Below, in pieces: positions 1-8,907 of a DNA stretch of 51,411 nucleotides. Origin of the DNA: Candidatus Pacearchaeota archaeon (lineage in GTDB: Archaea; Nanobdellota; Nanobdellia; Pacearchaeales; GW2011-AR1). The notes under the pieces were generated by a model, which saw nothing but the letters and a program-made list of their open reading frames with translations, had not been told where the DNA came from and made no database searches. Every line of letters starts with the position of its first letter. Position 1 is the first letter of the stretch. The DNA lies in contig JAGVXG010000002.1 in assembly GCA_018303885.1 (NCBI GenBank), positions 1 through 51,411 of the forward strand. Direction: 5' to 3'. The translations under genes were made by a program, and so were the position numbers.

Positions 1-1
1 T

Positions 2-496
2 GCTGATTGGTTTGGATCACATGCTGTATTGGATGCAAGCGATTCTGACCAAAAAACAGCTAAAGTAACCTATCCAAAGAGCCAGGTATATGCGCAACTA
101 TATATTGGTACTAGTGGTTCAGTAGTTACTCCAGGCACAACGCCAGGCGGTACAACACAGCTTGGAGAAGTTCTTGTAAGAGACTCAGAAGTAGGCTCAG
201 TAGGTTCAAAGAACCTAATAGTTGTCGGTGGTAGCTGTATTAATTCAGTTGCTGCTGGCTTAGTCGGTGGAGCTAGTTGTGGGTCTGCATGGACTACTGC
301 AACTGGTGTAGGCTCAGGACAGTTCTTGATACAATCTTTCGCTAGAGATAGCAAGGTTGCATTACTTGTTGCTGGTTATGAGGCAGCAGATACTGTAAAC
401 GCTGCAACATACTTGAGAACAAAGCCTGTTGACACTATAGCTGGTAAGAAGTATATTGGTACTTCATCTACAAGCGCAGAGCTTCAGGTAGCTTAG
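2..496 (+). CDS. S-layer protein, C-terminal part (5' truncated by window edge)
   Basis: The reading frame is open from base 2, so the gene starts outside the window and only about 164 C-terminal residues are visible. The sequence is rich in Gly, Ser, Thr and Val. It contains the stretches NLIVVGG and VALLVAGYEAADT, which I recognise from the C-terminal domain of S-layer proteins of Pacearchaeota/Woesearchaeota type. The protein would form the extracellular lattice. There is no C-terminal membrane anchor: it ends in STSAELQVA. Two hairpins with T-runs follow the stop. Family assignment comes from memory of related proteins, not from a search. Confidence 0.7.
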   Translation, partial: ADWFGSHAVLDASDSDQKTAKVTYPKSQVYAQLYIGTSGSVVTPGTTPGGTTQLGEVLVRDSEVGSVGSKNLIVVGGSCINSVAAGLVGGASCGSAWTTATGVGSGQFLIQSFARDSKVALLVAGYEAADTVNAATYLRTKPVDTIAGKKYIGTSSTSAELQVA

Positions 497-585
497 TTAG
501 GCAAAAAACTTTTTAATTTATTTTTTCTTTTTCTTCTTTTTTAAGAGATAGTTGGAACTATATACGGGAAGAAAAAGTTTACTTT

Positions 586-640
586 AACTAAAACTTGTTT
601 TTAGTTAGTTGAAATTTATGTTTCAACTTTCTTCTTTTTT
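586..640 (+). terminator. Double hairpin and T-run after the S-layer gene
   Basis: Two perfect hairpins lie in tandem: an 8-bp stem (586-593 with 599-606) and a 7-bp stem (608-614 with 621-627). They are followed by a T-rich run near 628-640, and another T-rich run lies before them near 515-541. This fits strong termination or 3' end protection of an abundant transcript. The rest of 497-708 shows no gene. Confidence 0.45.
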
Positions 641-708
641 TAAGGATTAGCGGGAGCTCTTCGTGACGGAGATAAAGTAATAACCGGTCTTAACAGTTAT
701 GCTAAAAT

Positions 709-1650
709 TCATTTGGCCTTTCTAAGCCGGTCCATGATTGCGCAGCCAAATTCTTTATCTTCAACTTCTTCTACAACGATTATTTCATAACATTTTTTAT
801 CGGCGTCTCTAAAATCTTTAAATAGATTCTTAGCCATCTCAATTTCACTGCCATATTTTAATTGTTTTATCTTTTTATCTGAATATTTTTTATAAACTTC
901 TTTAATCTCATTTTCTTTTTTAACAATAATCACTTTTGCATTAGGAGAATAATGCTTGTATTTCATGCCGGGAGATTTAGGTTTTTTTATAAACTCTTTT
1001 TTATTTTTCTGAACTTTGCCAATAATTTTCTCTATTTGTTTATGAGTTATTTTCCCAGGCCTTAAAATTATGGGGGGATTTTGAGTTAAATCAATTATAG
1101 TAGATTCCAACCCAATATTTACTTTTCCGCCATCAATAATCTTATCAATTTTGCCATTTAAATCATCTATAACGTGTTCTGCGGTTGTGGGGCTTGGTTT
1201 TCCAGAAAGGTTTGCTGAAGGAGCAGCTATAGGGCATTTTGATTGTTCAATTAGTTTTAATGCAATTTTATTTTTAGGCATTCTTATTGCAACACTATCC
1301 AAACCACAAGTAACAATATCTGGAACTAATTTTGATTTTTTTATTATTATCGTAAGAGGACCTGGCCAAAACTTTTTCATAAGTTTTTTAGCATTATAAG
1401 GAATTTCGCTTACAAGAGAATTTATCTGTTTCATTTCTGAAACATGAACAATTAAAGGATTATCTTGGGGGCGCCCTTTTGCAATAAATATCTTTTTTAC
1501 TGCATTCTTATTAAAGACGTTAGCTCCAAGCCCATAAACAGTTTCAGTAGGAAATGCAACTAATCCCCCATTTATTATGATATTCGCTGCTTCTCTAATT
1601 TTATAAACTTCAGGGTTCCTTGAATTTATTTTGATAATTTCAGTTTTCAT
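709..1650 (-). CDS. sua5: Threonylcarbamoyl-AMP synthase (Sua5/YrdC family)
   Basis: Makes L-threonylcarbamoyladenylate from threonine, bicarbonate and ATP, the first step of t6A37 formation on ANN-decoding tRNAs. The YrdC domain occupies about residues 15-205, with the PTETVYGLG motif near the N terminus and later CPIAAPSANLSGKPSPT. The shorter C-terminal Sua5 domain (about 225-313) begins at the linker SPGMKYKHYSP. The total of 313 aa is typical of the two-domain Sua5 form rather than one-domain TsaC. A Shine-Dalgarno-like GGTGAG lies 7 nt before the ATG, which supports this start. It is transcribed toward the end of the S-layer gene. Confidence 0.9.
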   Translation of the reverse strand: MKTEIIKINSRNPEVYKIREAANIIINGGLVAFPTETVYGLGANVFNKNAVKKIFIAKGRPQDNPLIVHVSEMKQINSLVSEIPYNAKKLMKKFWPGPLTIIIKKSKLVPDIVTCGLDSVAIRMPKNKIALKLIEQSKCPIAAPSANLSGKPSPTTAEHVIDDLNGKIDKIIDGGKVNIGLESTIIDLTQNPPIILRPGKITHKQIEKIIGKVQKNKKEFIKKPKSPGMKYKHYSPNAKVIIVKKENEIKEVYKKYSDKKIKQLKYGSEIEMAKNLFKDFRDADKKCYEIIVVEEVEDKEFGCAIMDRLRKAK

Positions 1651-1793
1651 ATTTTTCTCACCAAGAGCTTATTTTTTTGGGTTGCCGCCATTATTTAAAT
1701 TTAACTAAAACTACTGGCGGGACGCGTATTTTTTTAGATGTCTTTGGGCTATGTTAGGAAATGTTTAAGAAATAAAAAGTCTACAATAATGAC

Positions 1794-2357
1794 ATGGCAG
1801 AAAAAATAATTGATTATAAAAAACCTTACTATAAGGGATTTTTTGGGCAGCACCCAACAGAAAAACTAATTATTGAAAATGTAAGACAAGGCCCAGTTCT
1901 TGATGTTGGATGCGGTTTAGGTCGTCTTCTATTTGTTCTTAAAGATAAGTTTGAAGTTGAGGGTTTTGATCCTTCAAAGTATGCAATAAGAATAGCAAAG
2001 AAAAAAGGCATAAATGTAAAAGTCTCAACAATAAAAACTTTCAATCCTAGGAGAAAATATAAAACCATTTTAATGACTGGTGTTATCGCCCATATTTATA
2101 ACTTAAAAAAAGACTTCAAGAAAGTAATAAGTTGGCTTGATGATGATGGAGAAATAATATTAACAATTCCAAATGCTTCGTCTCCATTTATCAAAAGACA
2201 CGAGACGCACATATACTTCCCCAAGTTCTTTGAGTTTAGAAAATTTATAAAAGAAAATAATCTGAAAATAAAGAAATGTGTAGGTGCGGGAAGACTTAAA
2301 TATCTGCCATATTTGGCGCAGCATACTTTCTACATACTAAAAAAGAAAAAAGATTAA
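1794..2357 (+). CDS. Class I SAM-dependent methyltransferase
   Basis: 187 aa. Rossmann methyltransferase motif I is seen as VLDVGCGLGRLLF (about residues 35-47), followed by the acidic motif II region VEGFDPS, which would bind the S-adenosylmethionine ribose. A later strand (DDDGEIILTIPN) fits motif IV/post-motif region. The substrate cannot be deduced. The C terminus resembles that of small SAM methyltransferases acting on lipids or sugars. A TATA-like GTTTAAGAA lies about 27 nt before the ATG, so the gene probably starts leaderless. Confidence 0.75.
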   Translation: MAEKIIDYKKPYYKGFFGQHPTEKLIIENVRQGPVLDVGCGLGRLLFVLKDKFEVEGFDPSKYAIRIAKKKGINVKVSTIKTFNPRRKYKTILMTGVIAHIYNLKKDFKKVISWLDDDGEIILTIPNASSPFIKRHETHIYFPKFFEFRKFIKENNLKIKKCVGAGRLKYLPYLAQHTFYILKKKKD

Positions 2358-2435
2358 CCCTAACTGTAACACTTTCTATAGGGCTCTAGTGTAGCTTTAA
2401 CAAAAGCAAAATATCCTCACGATCCTCATGTTAAA

Positions 2436-2445
2436 CTTTATAAAT
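2436..2445 (+). promoter_or_regulatory. TATA box of the following membrane-protein gene
   Basis: CTTTATAAAT is centred 25 nt before the ATG at 2466. This spacing places the transcription start at or near the start codon (leaderless mRNA). Confidence 0.5.
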
Positions 2446-2465
2446 CTCCATTCATCCTTTTTTGT

Positions 2466-3038
2466 ATGAGAAGACTTGTTTCAAAGGAAGAACAAGAGAG
2501 AATTAGGAAAAAAAATCAGGTAACTGTAGGAGTAATTCTTGTTTTTTTGATGGTTGCCAGCACTCTTGGCTTTGCAATACAAAGCAATCTTGGGAGTTCT
2601 GGAGCTGGAAATGAAAATCCTTCTAAATTAACTTACAATGGTTTTGAGTTTACAAATACAAATGGCTTTTGGGTTTTTCAGAATTTTGTTTTTAGATACA
2701 ACCCAGAGGAAGTCCCAGATATAGGTTCTGGCTTAAGGAATATAGAGGGATACAGGGGAAAACCTGTTTATATACAATCTGAAGATGAAGTTGCCGGAGC
2801 CGAAGTATATGTAAATCTTGCCCAAGTCGCAGAAAGAGTGCAGGAAGCTTGTATTGAGGGCGGTGTGTGTGTTGAAGGCTTGCCGATAAAAACCTGCAGC
2901 GATAACTTTATAATAATAAGAGAAAAAGAAGCTTCAAGCATAAGCCAAGTTGACGGTTGTGTTTACATAGAAAGCCAAAAAGAAGAGTTGGTAAAGTTGG
3001 CTGACCAATTTTTGTTCAAGATTTTGGGAATTAAATAG
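2466..3038 (+). CDS. Single-pass membrane-anchored protein of unknown function (paralog A)
   Basis: 190 aa. A basic cytoplasmic N terminus of about 18 residues is followed by one transmembrane segment (about residues 20-40) and an extracytoplasmic domain. That domain begins LTYNGFEFTNTNGFWVF and ends in a segment with cysteines (EACIEGGVC, KTCSDNF, VDGCVYIES) that could form disulfides. The next gene has the same layout and related segments, so the two are probably tandem paralogs. I do not recognise a named family. Topology points to a surface-facing role. Confidence 0.65.
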   Translation: MRRLVSKEEQERIRKKNQVTVGVILVFLMVASTLGFAIQSNLGSSGAGNENPSKLTYNGFEFTNTNGFWVFQNFVFRYNPEEVPDIGSGLRNIEGYRGKPVYIQSEDEVAGAEVYVNLAQVAERVQEACIEGGVCVEGLPIKTCSDNFIIIREKEASSISQVDGCVYIESQKEELVKLADQFLFKILGIK

Positions 3039-3256
3039 TTAAGGCAAAAAAATAAATAGTAAAATTAATAAATGAAAGATAAATTTAAATGGAGAAAAAA
3101 GTTAATATAAGAGATGATAAGTTTTTGAGGGTAAAGCTAATAAAATATGATAAATCCTAAATTATGATGGGTAAGACACCAAATATTAGTTAATGCTTTT
3201 TCATCATTAGTAACAAAAAATTCTGCGAAGCAGACATTTTAAAAAAACAATAAAAA

Positions 3257-3901
3257 ATGCCAAAAAGGAAAAAAACAGATAGGAAAAGGAAAGGAGAAGT
3301 TAAAAAAGAAATTCCAAAAAAAGAACAGGCGATTGATCAGAATAAAATCTTAAGGAATTTTTTTATTGGAATGGCGATTCTAATTTTGTTAATTATTCTT
3401 GTAGTTTATGCATTTCAATCAACAAAAAAATTTGAATATGAAGGAGTTGATTTTAAGATTGTTAAATCTGGAAATTTGGTTTTTTATAATACAAAAATAC
3501 CGGTAGTAGTTGACGGGAAAAATGCAGAGTATAATTTTTATCTGAGGAATGATCCAAGAAAGCTAGATGAAGGGGTGTCTTTTAATGGAAATTTGAGTCT
3601 AGCACAAAATCTTGTTCTTAACAGCACAGAAGACTTTAATTGCGACGGTTTTGGCATTATAGCTACTGCAAATCTCGTAAATCTTTACAAGGTTTCGGGA
3701 ATAAATGTGATAAAAGACCAAAATGCTACCTGTGATTCTGAAGGAAGATACGCATTTATTAATCTTCAAAAGGGAAGCGAAACACGAATTGATAAAGTCG
3801 GACCTGCGTGCTATAATGTAAATATAAGCAACTGCGAAATTCTCGAAGCCACAGAAAGGCTCATGCTAGAATCTTTTATCGAGATTAACAAATTAATGTG
3901 A
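3257..3901 (+). CDS. Single-pass membrane-anchored protein of unknown function (paralog B)
   Basis: 214 aa. A strongly basic N terminus (about 28 residues, many Lys/Arg) precedes one transmembrane segment (about 38-55). The outer domain begins FEYEGVDFKIVKSGNLVFYN, matching the start of the upstream neighbour's outer domain. Its end (YAFINLQKGSETRIDKVGPACYN) parallels the neighbour's FIIIREKEASSISQVDGCVY. Paired cysteines recur. Function is not recognised; the shared layout suggests duplication and perhaps a hetero-oligomer. Confidence 0.65.
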   Translation: MPKRKKTDRKRKGEVKKEIPKKEQAIDQNKILRNFFIGMAILILLIILVVYAFQSTKKFEYEGVDFKIVKSGNLVFYNTKIPVVVDGKNAEYNFYLRNDPRKLDEGVSFNGNLSLAQNLVLNSTEDFNCDGFGIIATANLVNLYKVSGINVIKDQNATCDSEGRYAFINLQKGSETRIDKVGPACYNVNISNCEILEATERLMLESFIEINKLM

Positions 3902-4057
3902 TGATTAAAGTAAAGAAGTAAGGAGTTATTAAAAGTTAAATAAAATACATGGTTTTTTAAGATAAAACTGCCTCAATAGTTAACTTTAATCTTGTGTTAT
4001 TAGCATATTTTTCTTTCTTTATTTAATCTATTTTAAAGTCAATTGGTTGAATGCATC

Positions 4058-4681
4058 TTATTTTTTATTTTTAAATTTGTTCCAGAGCATATAGTAAGCC
4101 ACAAAAATCAGAGTTGAGGCTATAAGTGTAATTGCAATTATCATCTTAATAATAGGATCTATATCACTTCCAAAAAACATTCCTGTAAAAATCAATATAG
4201 ACGCCCATATTCCTGCTCCAAGGCAGGTGAATAAAGAAAACTTCCATAAGTTCATTCTAGCAAAACCTGCAGGAAGCGAGATTATATGCCTTACAAAAGG
4301 AATTAATCTGCCAATAAAAGTAGTAATTTCCCCGTGTTTTTTAAAATAAGAATCGGTTTTTCTAAGCTTTTCTTTATTCAAGAAAAGAAATTTTCCATAT
4401 TTGTCTATAAAAAAATCCACGGATTTCCTGCCAATAAAAAAAGCCAGCGCATAATTAAATAAAGCTCCTAGCAAACTTCCTAAAATAGCTAAAAAAAGAA
4501 CTAAGAAAAAATTCATTTCGCCTTTTGCAATTAGAACTCCTGCGGGTATAAGAATTATCTCACTCGGCAGCGGAAAAATAGAGCTTTCAATAGCCATTCC
4601 TATAAAAATCCCAAGATAACCCATTTCTTTTATTATTAAAAGAATGGCTTCTATGACAGAATAAAAAAGTTCAATTAACAT
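4058..4681 (-). CDS. DedA/VTT-domain family membrane protein
   Basis: 207 aa, mostly hydrophobic, with several membrane segments. The family signature is seen as GRLIPFVRHIISLPAG, including the conserved Arg, Pro and Gly, and an upstream acidic membrane motif (LPSEIILIPAG). In bacteria, DedA proteins include flippases that recycle undecaprenyl phosphate and phosphatidylethanolamine; in archaea a role with polyprenyl phosphate is likely but inferred. A PAP2 phosphatase and an archaeosortase lie close by, so the three may share lipid-linked surface chemistry. Confidence 0.85.
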   Translation of the reverse strand: MLIELFYSVIEAILLIIKEMGYLGIFIGMAIESSIFPLPSEIILIPAGVLIAKGEMNFFLVLFLAILGSLLGALFNYALAFFIGRKSVDFFIDKYGKFLFLNKEKLRKTDSYFKKHGEITTFIGRLIPFVRHIISLPAGFARMNLWKFSLFTCLGAGIWASILIFTGMFFGSDIDPIIKMIIAITLIASTLIFVAYYMLWNKFKNKK

Positions 4682-4849
4682 TTTATTTTATATTATTTTA
4701 GGCCAACTCCACTTCGTTTCGTTCGTATTAATATTTACTGTTAACATAAAGACCTACTTACAATGATATACACGAAATCAAAAATTTAGCTTAATAACAG
4801 TAAACCAAGCTTGATTTTACTTCTATTAACAAACTATTCTTTTTTATTT

Positions 4850-5389
4850 TTACCTATGTTTTATTTTAGACTGCTTATATAAAAATTTTATATCTGAGTA
4901 AATTGGTATTTCCTTTATTCTGAAAACTTTTACCTGGATGAACCAGATTCCTATGACAAAAAGCGTGCTTAATGCGTACCAGAATACTATATGTGTTATG
5001 TCAAAAAATGAAGAGCCTGAAATCGCAAGAAGGCTGAGAAAAAATATTCTTATTATATTTATGATTAAAAAAAGGAAAAAGGCGAAGAGAATCATATAAA
5101 CCCTTGTTTTTGTCTTTATGCCACTAGTAGTTAAGTTAAGAATAAGCAGAAAATAATAGGCAGAACCCGCAACACAGGCTTCAATAATTTCAATAGGAAT
5201 TTCTTGTACAAGAATTATTGTTTCTGAAATAAGGGAAACAGGAAAAAAAAGGTTCAGCAAAAAATGTACGGGATAAACTGTTAAAGGAGTGAATATAAAA
5301 TAAAAAATCCAGAGGCTCGGAAACGCGACAAGAATAAGAATTAGGTATCTTAAAAAAATTCCTAGAATGTCCAAACCCTGTTTTCCCAT
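4850..5389 (-). CDS. Archaeosortase-type membrane cysteine transpeptidase
   Basis: 179 aa, almost wholly hydrophobic with about five membrane segments. The three catalytic residues of the exosortase/archaeosortase family are visible: Cys72 in EACVAGSAYY, Arg114 in NIIRIFF and His133 in DITHIVFWY. The enzyme would cut C-terminal sorting signals (short motif, membrane helix, basic tail) and attach the protein to a lipid. It is short for the family, as in the DPANN forms I recall. The 607-aa protein at 6442-8265 has a fitting C-terminal helix and RVARKK tail. It shares a divergent promoter region with the PAP2 gene. Confidence 0.75.
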   Translation of the reverse strand: MGKQGLDILGIFLRYLILILVAFPSLWIFYFIFTPLTVYPVHFLLNLFFPVSLISETIILVQEIPIEIIEACVAGSAYYFLLILNLTTSGIKTKTRVYMILFAFFLFLIINIIRIFFLSLLAISGSSFFDITHIVFWYALSTLFVIGIWFIQVKVFRIKEIPIYSDIKFLYKQSKIKHR

Positions 5390-5407
5390 TAGAAAGAGAC
5401 AGGGGAA

Positions 5408-5420
5408 ATATATTTAAATA
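5408..5420. promoter_or_regulatory. Shared bidirectional TATA region (archaeosortase / PAP2)
   Basis: TATATTTAAATAA is nearly palindromic. Its centre lies about 24 nt from the archaeosortase start (5389, minus) and about 26 nt from the PAP2 start (5440, plus), the spacing seen at other leaderless starts here. One element could fire both ways. Confidence 0.45.
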
Positions 5421-5439
5421 ATTTCGTTTATTTGCTGAT

Positions 5440-6027
5440 ATGAAGTTTTCTTATAAAAGGAAGTTTATTTTGCTATATGCATTTGTAATTTTTATTCTGT
5501 TTCTGGCTTTTTATTTTGATAATCAGATAACGTCGCTTGTGTTTTTAATAAGAAATGGTATTCTGACTGATTTTTTTATGGGAATAACATTTGTCAGCTC
5601 TATCTTGATAATTTTCCTTTTCCTGACAATATTGTTTATAAAAGAGAATAAAAGAAGATGGATTTTGCCTTTATGGGCGACTTTAGTATTTGATATTATT
5701 ATTGGCTTTTTATTGAAAATTACTATACAAAGACACAGGCCTTTTGAGCTTGGCCTCGTTTCTTTAATTAATGGCTTGGAAAAAAGTAGCTATTATGTAT
5801 GGAATTTTTCATTTCCATCGTTTCAGACAATGATGGTTTTTTCTGCGATTCCTTTCCTATCAAAAGAATTTCCTAAATTCAAATATGCATGGATTGCGTT
5901 TGCATGTGTCGTTGCTTTGTCACGAGTTTACCTTGGAGTTCATTTCTTAAGCGATGTTATTGCCGGGGCTTTGATTGGGTATTTGATAGGATGGTTTGTT
6001 GTGAGAAAGGTTGAGGGGAAGTGGTAA
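5440..6027 (+). CDS. PAP2 family phosphatase, probably polyprenyl-lipid phosphatase
   Basis: 195 aa with about five or six membrane segments. Motif 1 is KITIQRHRP and motif 3 is SRVYLGVHFLSD, both intact. Motif 2, normally PSGH, reads PSFQ, so the usual catalytic acid His is replaced by Gln. The family removes phosphate from lipids such as polyprenyl diphosphate or phosphatidate on the outer membrane face. The neighbours DedA and archaeosortase suggest recycling of a lipid carrier. The motif 2 change may reduce or alter activity. Confidence 0.8.
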   Translation: MKFSYKRKFILLYAFVIFILFLAFYFDNQITSLVFLIRNGILTDFFMGITFVSSILIIFLFLTILFIKENKRRWILPLWATLVFDIIIGFLLKITIQRHRPFELGLVSLINGLEKSSYYVWNFSFPSFQTMMVFSAIPFLSKEFPKFKYAWIAFACVVALSRVYLGVHFLSDVIAGALIGYLIGWFVVRKVEGKW

Positions 6028-6036
6028 GAAACGATG

Positions 6037-6408
6037 CTATCTTCTTAAAGGATTAACAATTTTGTAATCTTTACCAGATTCTGTAATAAATACGGTGTCT
6101 CCTACATTATATATTAAATCAAGAACTCTGGCTTCATCATTAAAGTTAAAAGTAGCTCCAAAATTAAGATCGACAGGCTGAAACCCTCTTTTTAAAGATT
6201 CTAATGTAAAATATTCGTTCATTTCAGGAAGTAGTTTAATAATTGTTGTATATCTATCATCACCATTAAAACTACTTTTTGGATAAAAAGACTCTGCTTG
6301 AATTCTACCTTTATTAAAAATTTCGGGGCTCTCTATTTTGCTGCCACACCCACCCACACCCAAAAGTCCAGTCAAAGCGAGAGCAGTTGTTAATGTTCTT
6401 CTTTTCAT
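6037..6408 (-). CDS. Small predicted lipoprotein of unknown function
   Basis: 123 aa. The N terminus is a clear lipoprotein signal: MKRR, a hydrophobic stretch, then the lipobox LGVGGC with Cys21 as the predicted lipidated residue. The mature part of about 100 residues is mixed alpha/beta with no recognised motif. It lies downstream of the 607-aa S-layer-like gene on the same strand, 33 bp away, and may be cotranscribed. Location outside the membrane is inferred from the signal. Confidence 0.65.
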   Translation of the reverse strand: MKRRTLTTALALTGLLGVGGCGSKIESPEIFNKGRIQAESFYPKSSFNGDDRYTTIIKLLPEMNEYFTLESLKRGFQPVDLNFGATFNFNDEARVLDLIYNVGDTVFITESGKDYKIVNPLRR

Positions 6409-6441
6409 TTTAAATTATTCAAATCAAAGAATAAAGCGAAT

Positions 6442-8265
6442 TTATTTCTTCCTTGCAACTCTTACGGCAACGATTATGATTACTACAACAAGGATTATGT
6501 TTAACAATACAATTGCCCAAAGTGTCCAGTTTTGTCCTGATAAAAGATTTCCAAAAGCTCCTGCTCTTGACTTTGGTTCTATGTTGACTGACACTGGCTG
6601 TCTTACCACTTCGCTTCCTGAAGTTGCTTCTATGAAGAATGTGTAATTTCCTGAGGCATCTTCGTCAACTTTCATAGTGAAGACGACATCTCTTGATTGC
6701 CCGGCAGTTAAAACAACTGTGCTTTGATCTACTGATACAGAGTCTGCCCATTCTGTGAATCCTGCTGCACCTACTTTGTAAGTCTTTGTTTCAACATCAT
6801 TGTTGGTTAATGTTGCCTTGATAACCATGTCTTCGCCAGCAGCTCCTCCAGAAACCAAGCTTGCTGAAACTGTGACTGCTCCTGTGCCACCAATGCCACA
6901 GTTGCCTTCAACTTTGAAAGGAACAACAAATTCTGAATCGTCGTCATCAAAGTCGTTTTGGTATACATCTCCATCTTCATCCTTAACTTGGAAATTTAGA
7001 GCGTAAAATTTGCCTGCAGTATCTTGAACATTGAGGTTTCTTGGAACATTGAATGTGAATGACAATGGCTGACGATCAAATGCATTCATATCGCCTAATT
7101 CTAATGTCTCGGTTAATCCTAGAACGCTTTCCCTGCCAAAGACCTCAACAGATACTTCATCTTGGTCGCTGTCGCCGATATTCCAAGCATCTGCAGAAAC
7201 CTGCACTGTTTCTCCGCATTGAACAACTTCTGGAATTTCAACATTATTCAAGACTACAAAGTCGCTTTCAATAATTATAGATGCTGTTTCGAAATCAGAA
7301 ACACATGTGTCTGGTGATGTTTGATTGTCAACAGTGCCTGTAGCCACAACATAAAGCCTATAATGACTTCCATCATCTAAATCCTCAAGGTCAACATCAA
7401 GATCATTATCTAATGTGAAAGTAACTGTCAAGGTTTCTTTGTCACCATCTTTAATATTTAATTCGTCTTCTTCATCAATATCAATTACCCAGTCTCCTGT
7501 TTTAGTATTCCAAAGACCCCATTCAATAGAAACATCGTCAACATCATCATTTCCATTGTTTTCTACTTCAATTTCAACTTCAACTTCTTCAAGAGGGAAC
7601 CACTCATCATCTTTTCCGAAAGTATTATATTGCATTCCGTTGTTTTGGAAGTTTATCTTTCTAACGTCCAAATCTCCTGGATTTCCTGTTGTTGTGCATG
7701 TTGTGACTTCTGGAGGAATGTCTAAGTTTGAAGTTCCTTCAAGCAATATATTGTCTAGTCTGCAGAAATCTGCTTGTGCGTCGCTTGTGCATTCAAATCT
7801 TAATCTGAAGTTTGCATTATTACTTGCTGAGGTAGGAAGATTAAATGTTTTTAACACGAAGGCGGCGTCATCCGGCGTTGAGTTTAATGTTTCTTCTAGT
7901 GTAGTGAAAGTAACTCCGTCAAGTGACCATGATGCCTTGAATTCCTCTTCAGCATCAAAACCAACTAACTGCCTATCGTATTTAACAGTAATACTTGTAA
8001 ATCCAGAGGTGCTAATTGTTCTTTGAAGAGTAGAAGTTCCGTTTGGTGGGATTGCTGTTCCGTTGCCTGGCTTAGCTTCTGCAAAGGTTCCGGTGTTATT
8101 CCATGGTGTTCCTGGCAAGGTTACAGAGCTGTTTGTTACTGTCCAACCATTTAGGTTTCCATCATTAAAATCATCAGAAAGTATTGTTACGGCGCTAACT
8201 GCACTCATTACTAAAACAAGTGCTAAAACTCCGACGAAAAACAAACCAAATTGTTTAGTTTTCAT
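6442..8265 (-). CDS. S-layer-like secreted protein with C-terminal membrane anchor
   Basis: 607 aa. Signal peptide at about 1-25 (ends SAVSAVT). Residues 30-180 form a jelly-roll-like domain (DDFNDGNLNGWTV). From about 195 follow acidic beta-rich repeats with many Asp/Glu, then a domain resembling CARDB/NEW3 folds (about 455-565). The C terminus has one membrane helix and the basic tail RVARKK, an arrangement that suits archaeosortase processing. The archaeosortase gene is 1.6 kb away. High acidity and likely N-glycosylation sequons (NGT, NNT) fit a surface layer. Putative S-layer protein is the most likely identity. Confidence 0.7.
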   Translation of the reverse strand: MKTKQFGLFFVGVLALVLVMSAVSAVTILSDDFNDGNLNGWTVTNSSVTLPGTPWNNTGTFAEAKPGNGTAIPPNGTSTLQRTISTSGFTSITVKYDRQLVGFDAEEEFKASWSLDGVTFTTLEETLNSTPDDAAFVLKTFNLPTSASNNANFRLRFECTSDAQADFCRLDNILLEGTSNLDIPPEVTTCTTTGNPGDLDVRKINFQNNGMQYNTFGKDDEWFPLEEVEVEIEVENNGNDDVDDVSIEWGLWNTKTGDWVIDIDEEDELNIKDGDKETLTVTFTLDNDLDVDLEDLDDGSHYRLYVVATGTVDNQTSPDTCVSDFETASIIIESDFVVLNNVEIPEVVQCGETVQVSADAWNIGDSDQDEVSVEVFGRESVLGLTETLELGDMNAFDRQPLSFTFNVPRNLNVQDTAGKFYALNFQVKDEDGDVYQNDFDDDDSEFVVPFKVEGNCGIGGTGAVTVSASLVSGGAAGEDMVIKATLTNNDVETKTYKVGAAGFTEWADSVSVDQSTVVLTAGQSRDVVFTMKVDEDASGNYTFFIEATSGSEVVRQPVSVNIEPKSRAGAFGNLLSGQNWTLWAIVLLNIILVVVIIIVAVRVARKK

Positions 8266-8489
8266 TTTTATTGTGTCATTCAGCAGTTACTATGGTTTAT
8301 AAAGATTTATATTATTGAGCATATGAGTTTTTTCCATGGAAAACGCATGGTTTACGACGATAGTCTGTGTGAAATTGGCTAGGGGGTAAATTCGATTGGT
8401 TTTTTAACGCGTGTAATTTAATCGCTTCCTAGAAAAAGCCAAAAAAGGAAAGTTTATATAATTTTGTAGCCTCTAAAAGTTTAAAGAAT

Positions 8490-8873
8490 ATGGTGATAAA
8501 ATCTCGCGAAAACTCTGTGGGCGCTTGGGTATTTCTTATAGGAATTGTCTTGGCAATTATCGCAGGAATTTTCACAAGAGGCTCTACAGATCCTATTATA
8601 TTAATAGCAATTGTTGCAATGGGCTTAATTGTGGGATATTTTGTTGCTGAGAAAGAAGTTCAGACATTTCTTTTTGCTTCAGTTGCCGCTGCCCTCGCAA
8701 GTTTTGCGGGAATTCAAGGTTTAGCTACAAATGTTGGATTAACAGGAATTACTGTTAGTGGCATTGCAATCGGAAAAATGATGATTTCTGTTCTGGCCAC
8801 TTTGTTATTCTTATTTGTGCCTGCAACAATCTTCGTGGCCATAAAAACTGTTTTCTCTATTGCTAAGGTTTAG
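8490..8873 (+). CDS. Small multi-pass membrane protein, function unknown
   Basis: 127 aa with four predicted membrane helices (about 12-28, 34-52, 57-80 and 98-122) and little else. I recall similar proteins as conserved hypotheticals in DPANN archaea but know no function. TTTATATAA at about 8453-8461 gives a TATA box roughly 33 nt before the ATG. The next gene begins close to or overlapping its 3' end. Confidence 0.6.
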   Translation: MVIKSRENSVGAWVFLIGIVLAIIAGIFTRGSTDPIILIAIVAMGLIVGYFVAEKEVQTFLFASVAAALASFAGIQGLATNVGLTGITVSGIAIGKMMISVLATLLFLFVPATIFVAIKTVFSIAKV

Positions 8874-8907
8874 AAAGTTTTATTTAGATGGGCTATTTCT
8901 TGATTGG

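Noticed and set aside
3039-3256. Small gene in the gap between the two membrane-protein paralogs
   Set aside because: Only very short frames (for example 12 codons) and AT-rich sequence; nothing supportable.
7415-8026. 203-aa frame antisense to the S-layer-like gene
   Set aside because: Ser-rich mirror of the acidic repeats; no independent support.
8330-8343. Palindrome TTTTCCATGGAAAA near the S-layer-like promoter
   Set aside because: A 14-bp palindrome in AT-rich DNA, beyond the TATA box; no second copy seen, so an operator cannot be claimed.
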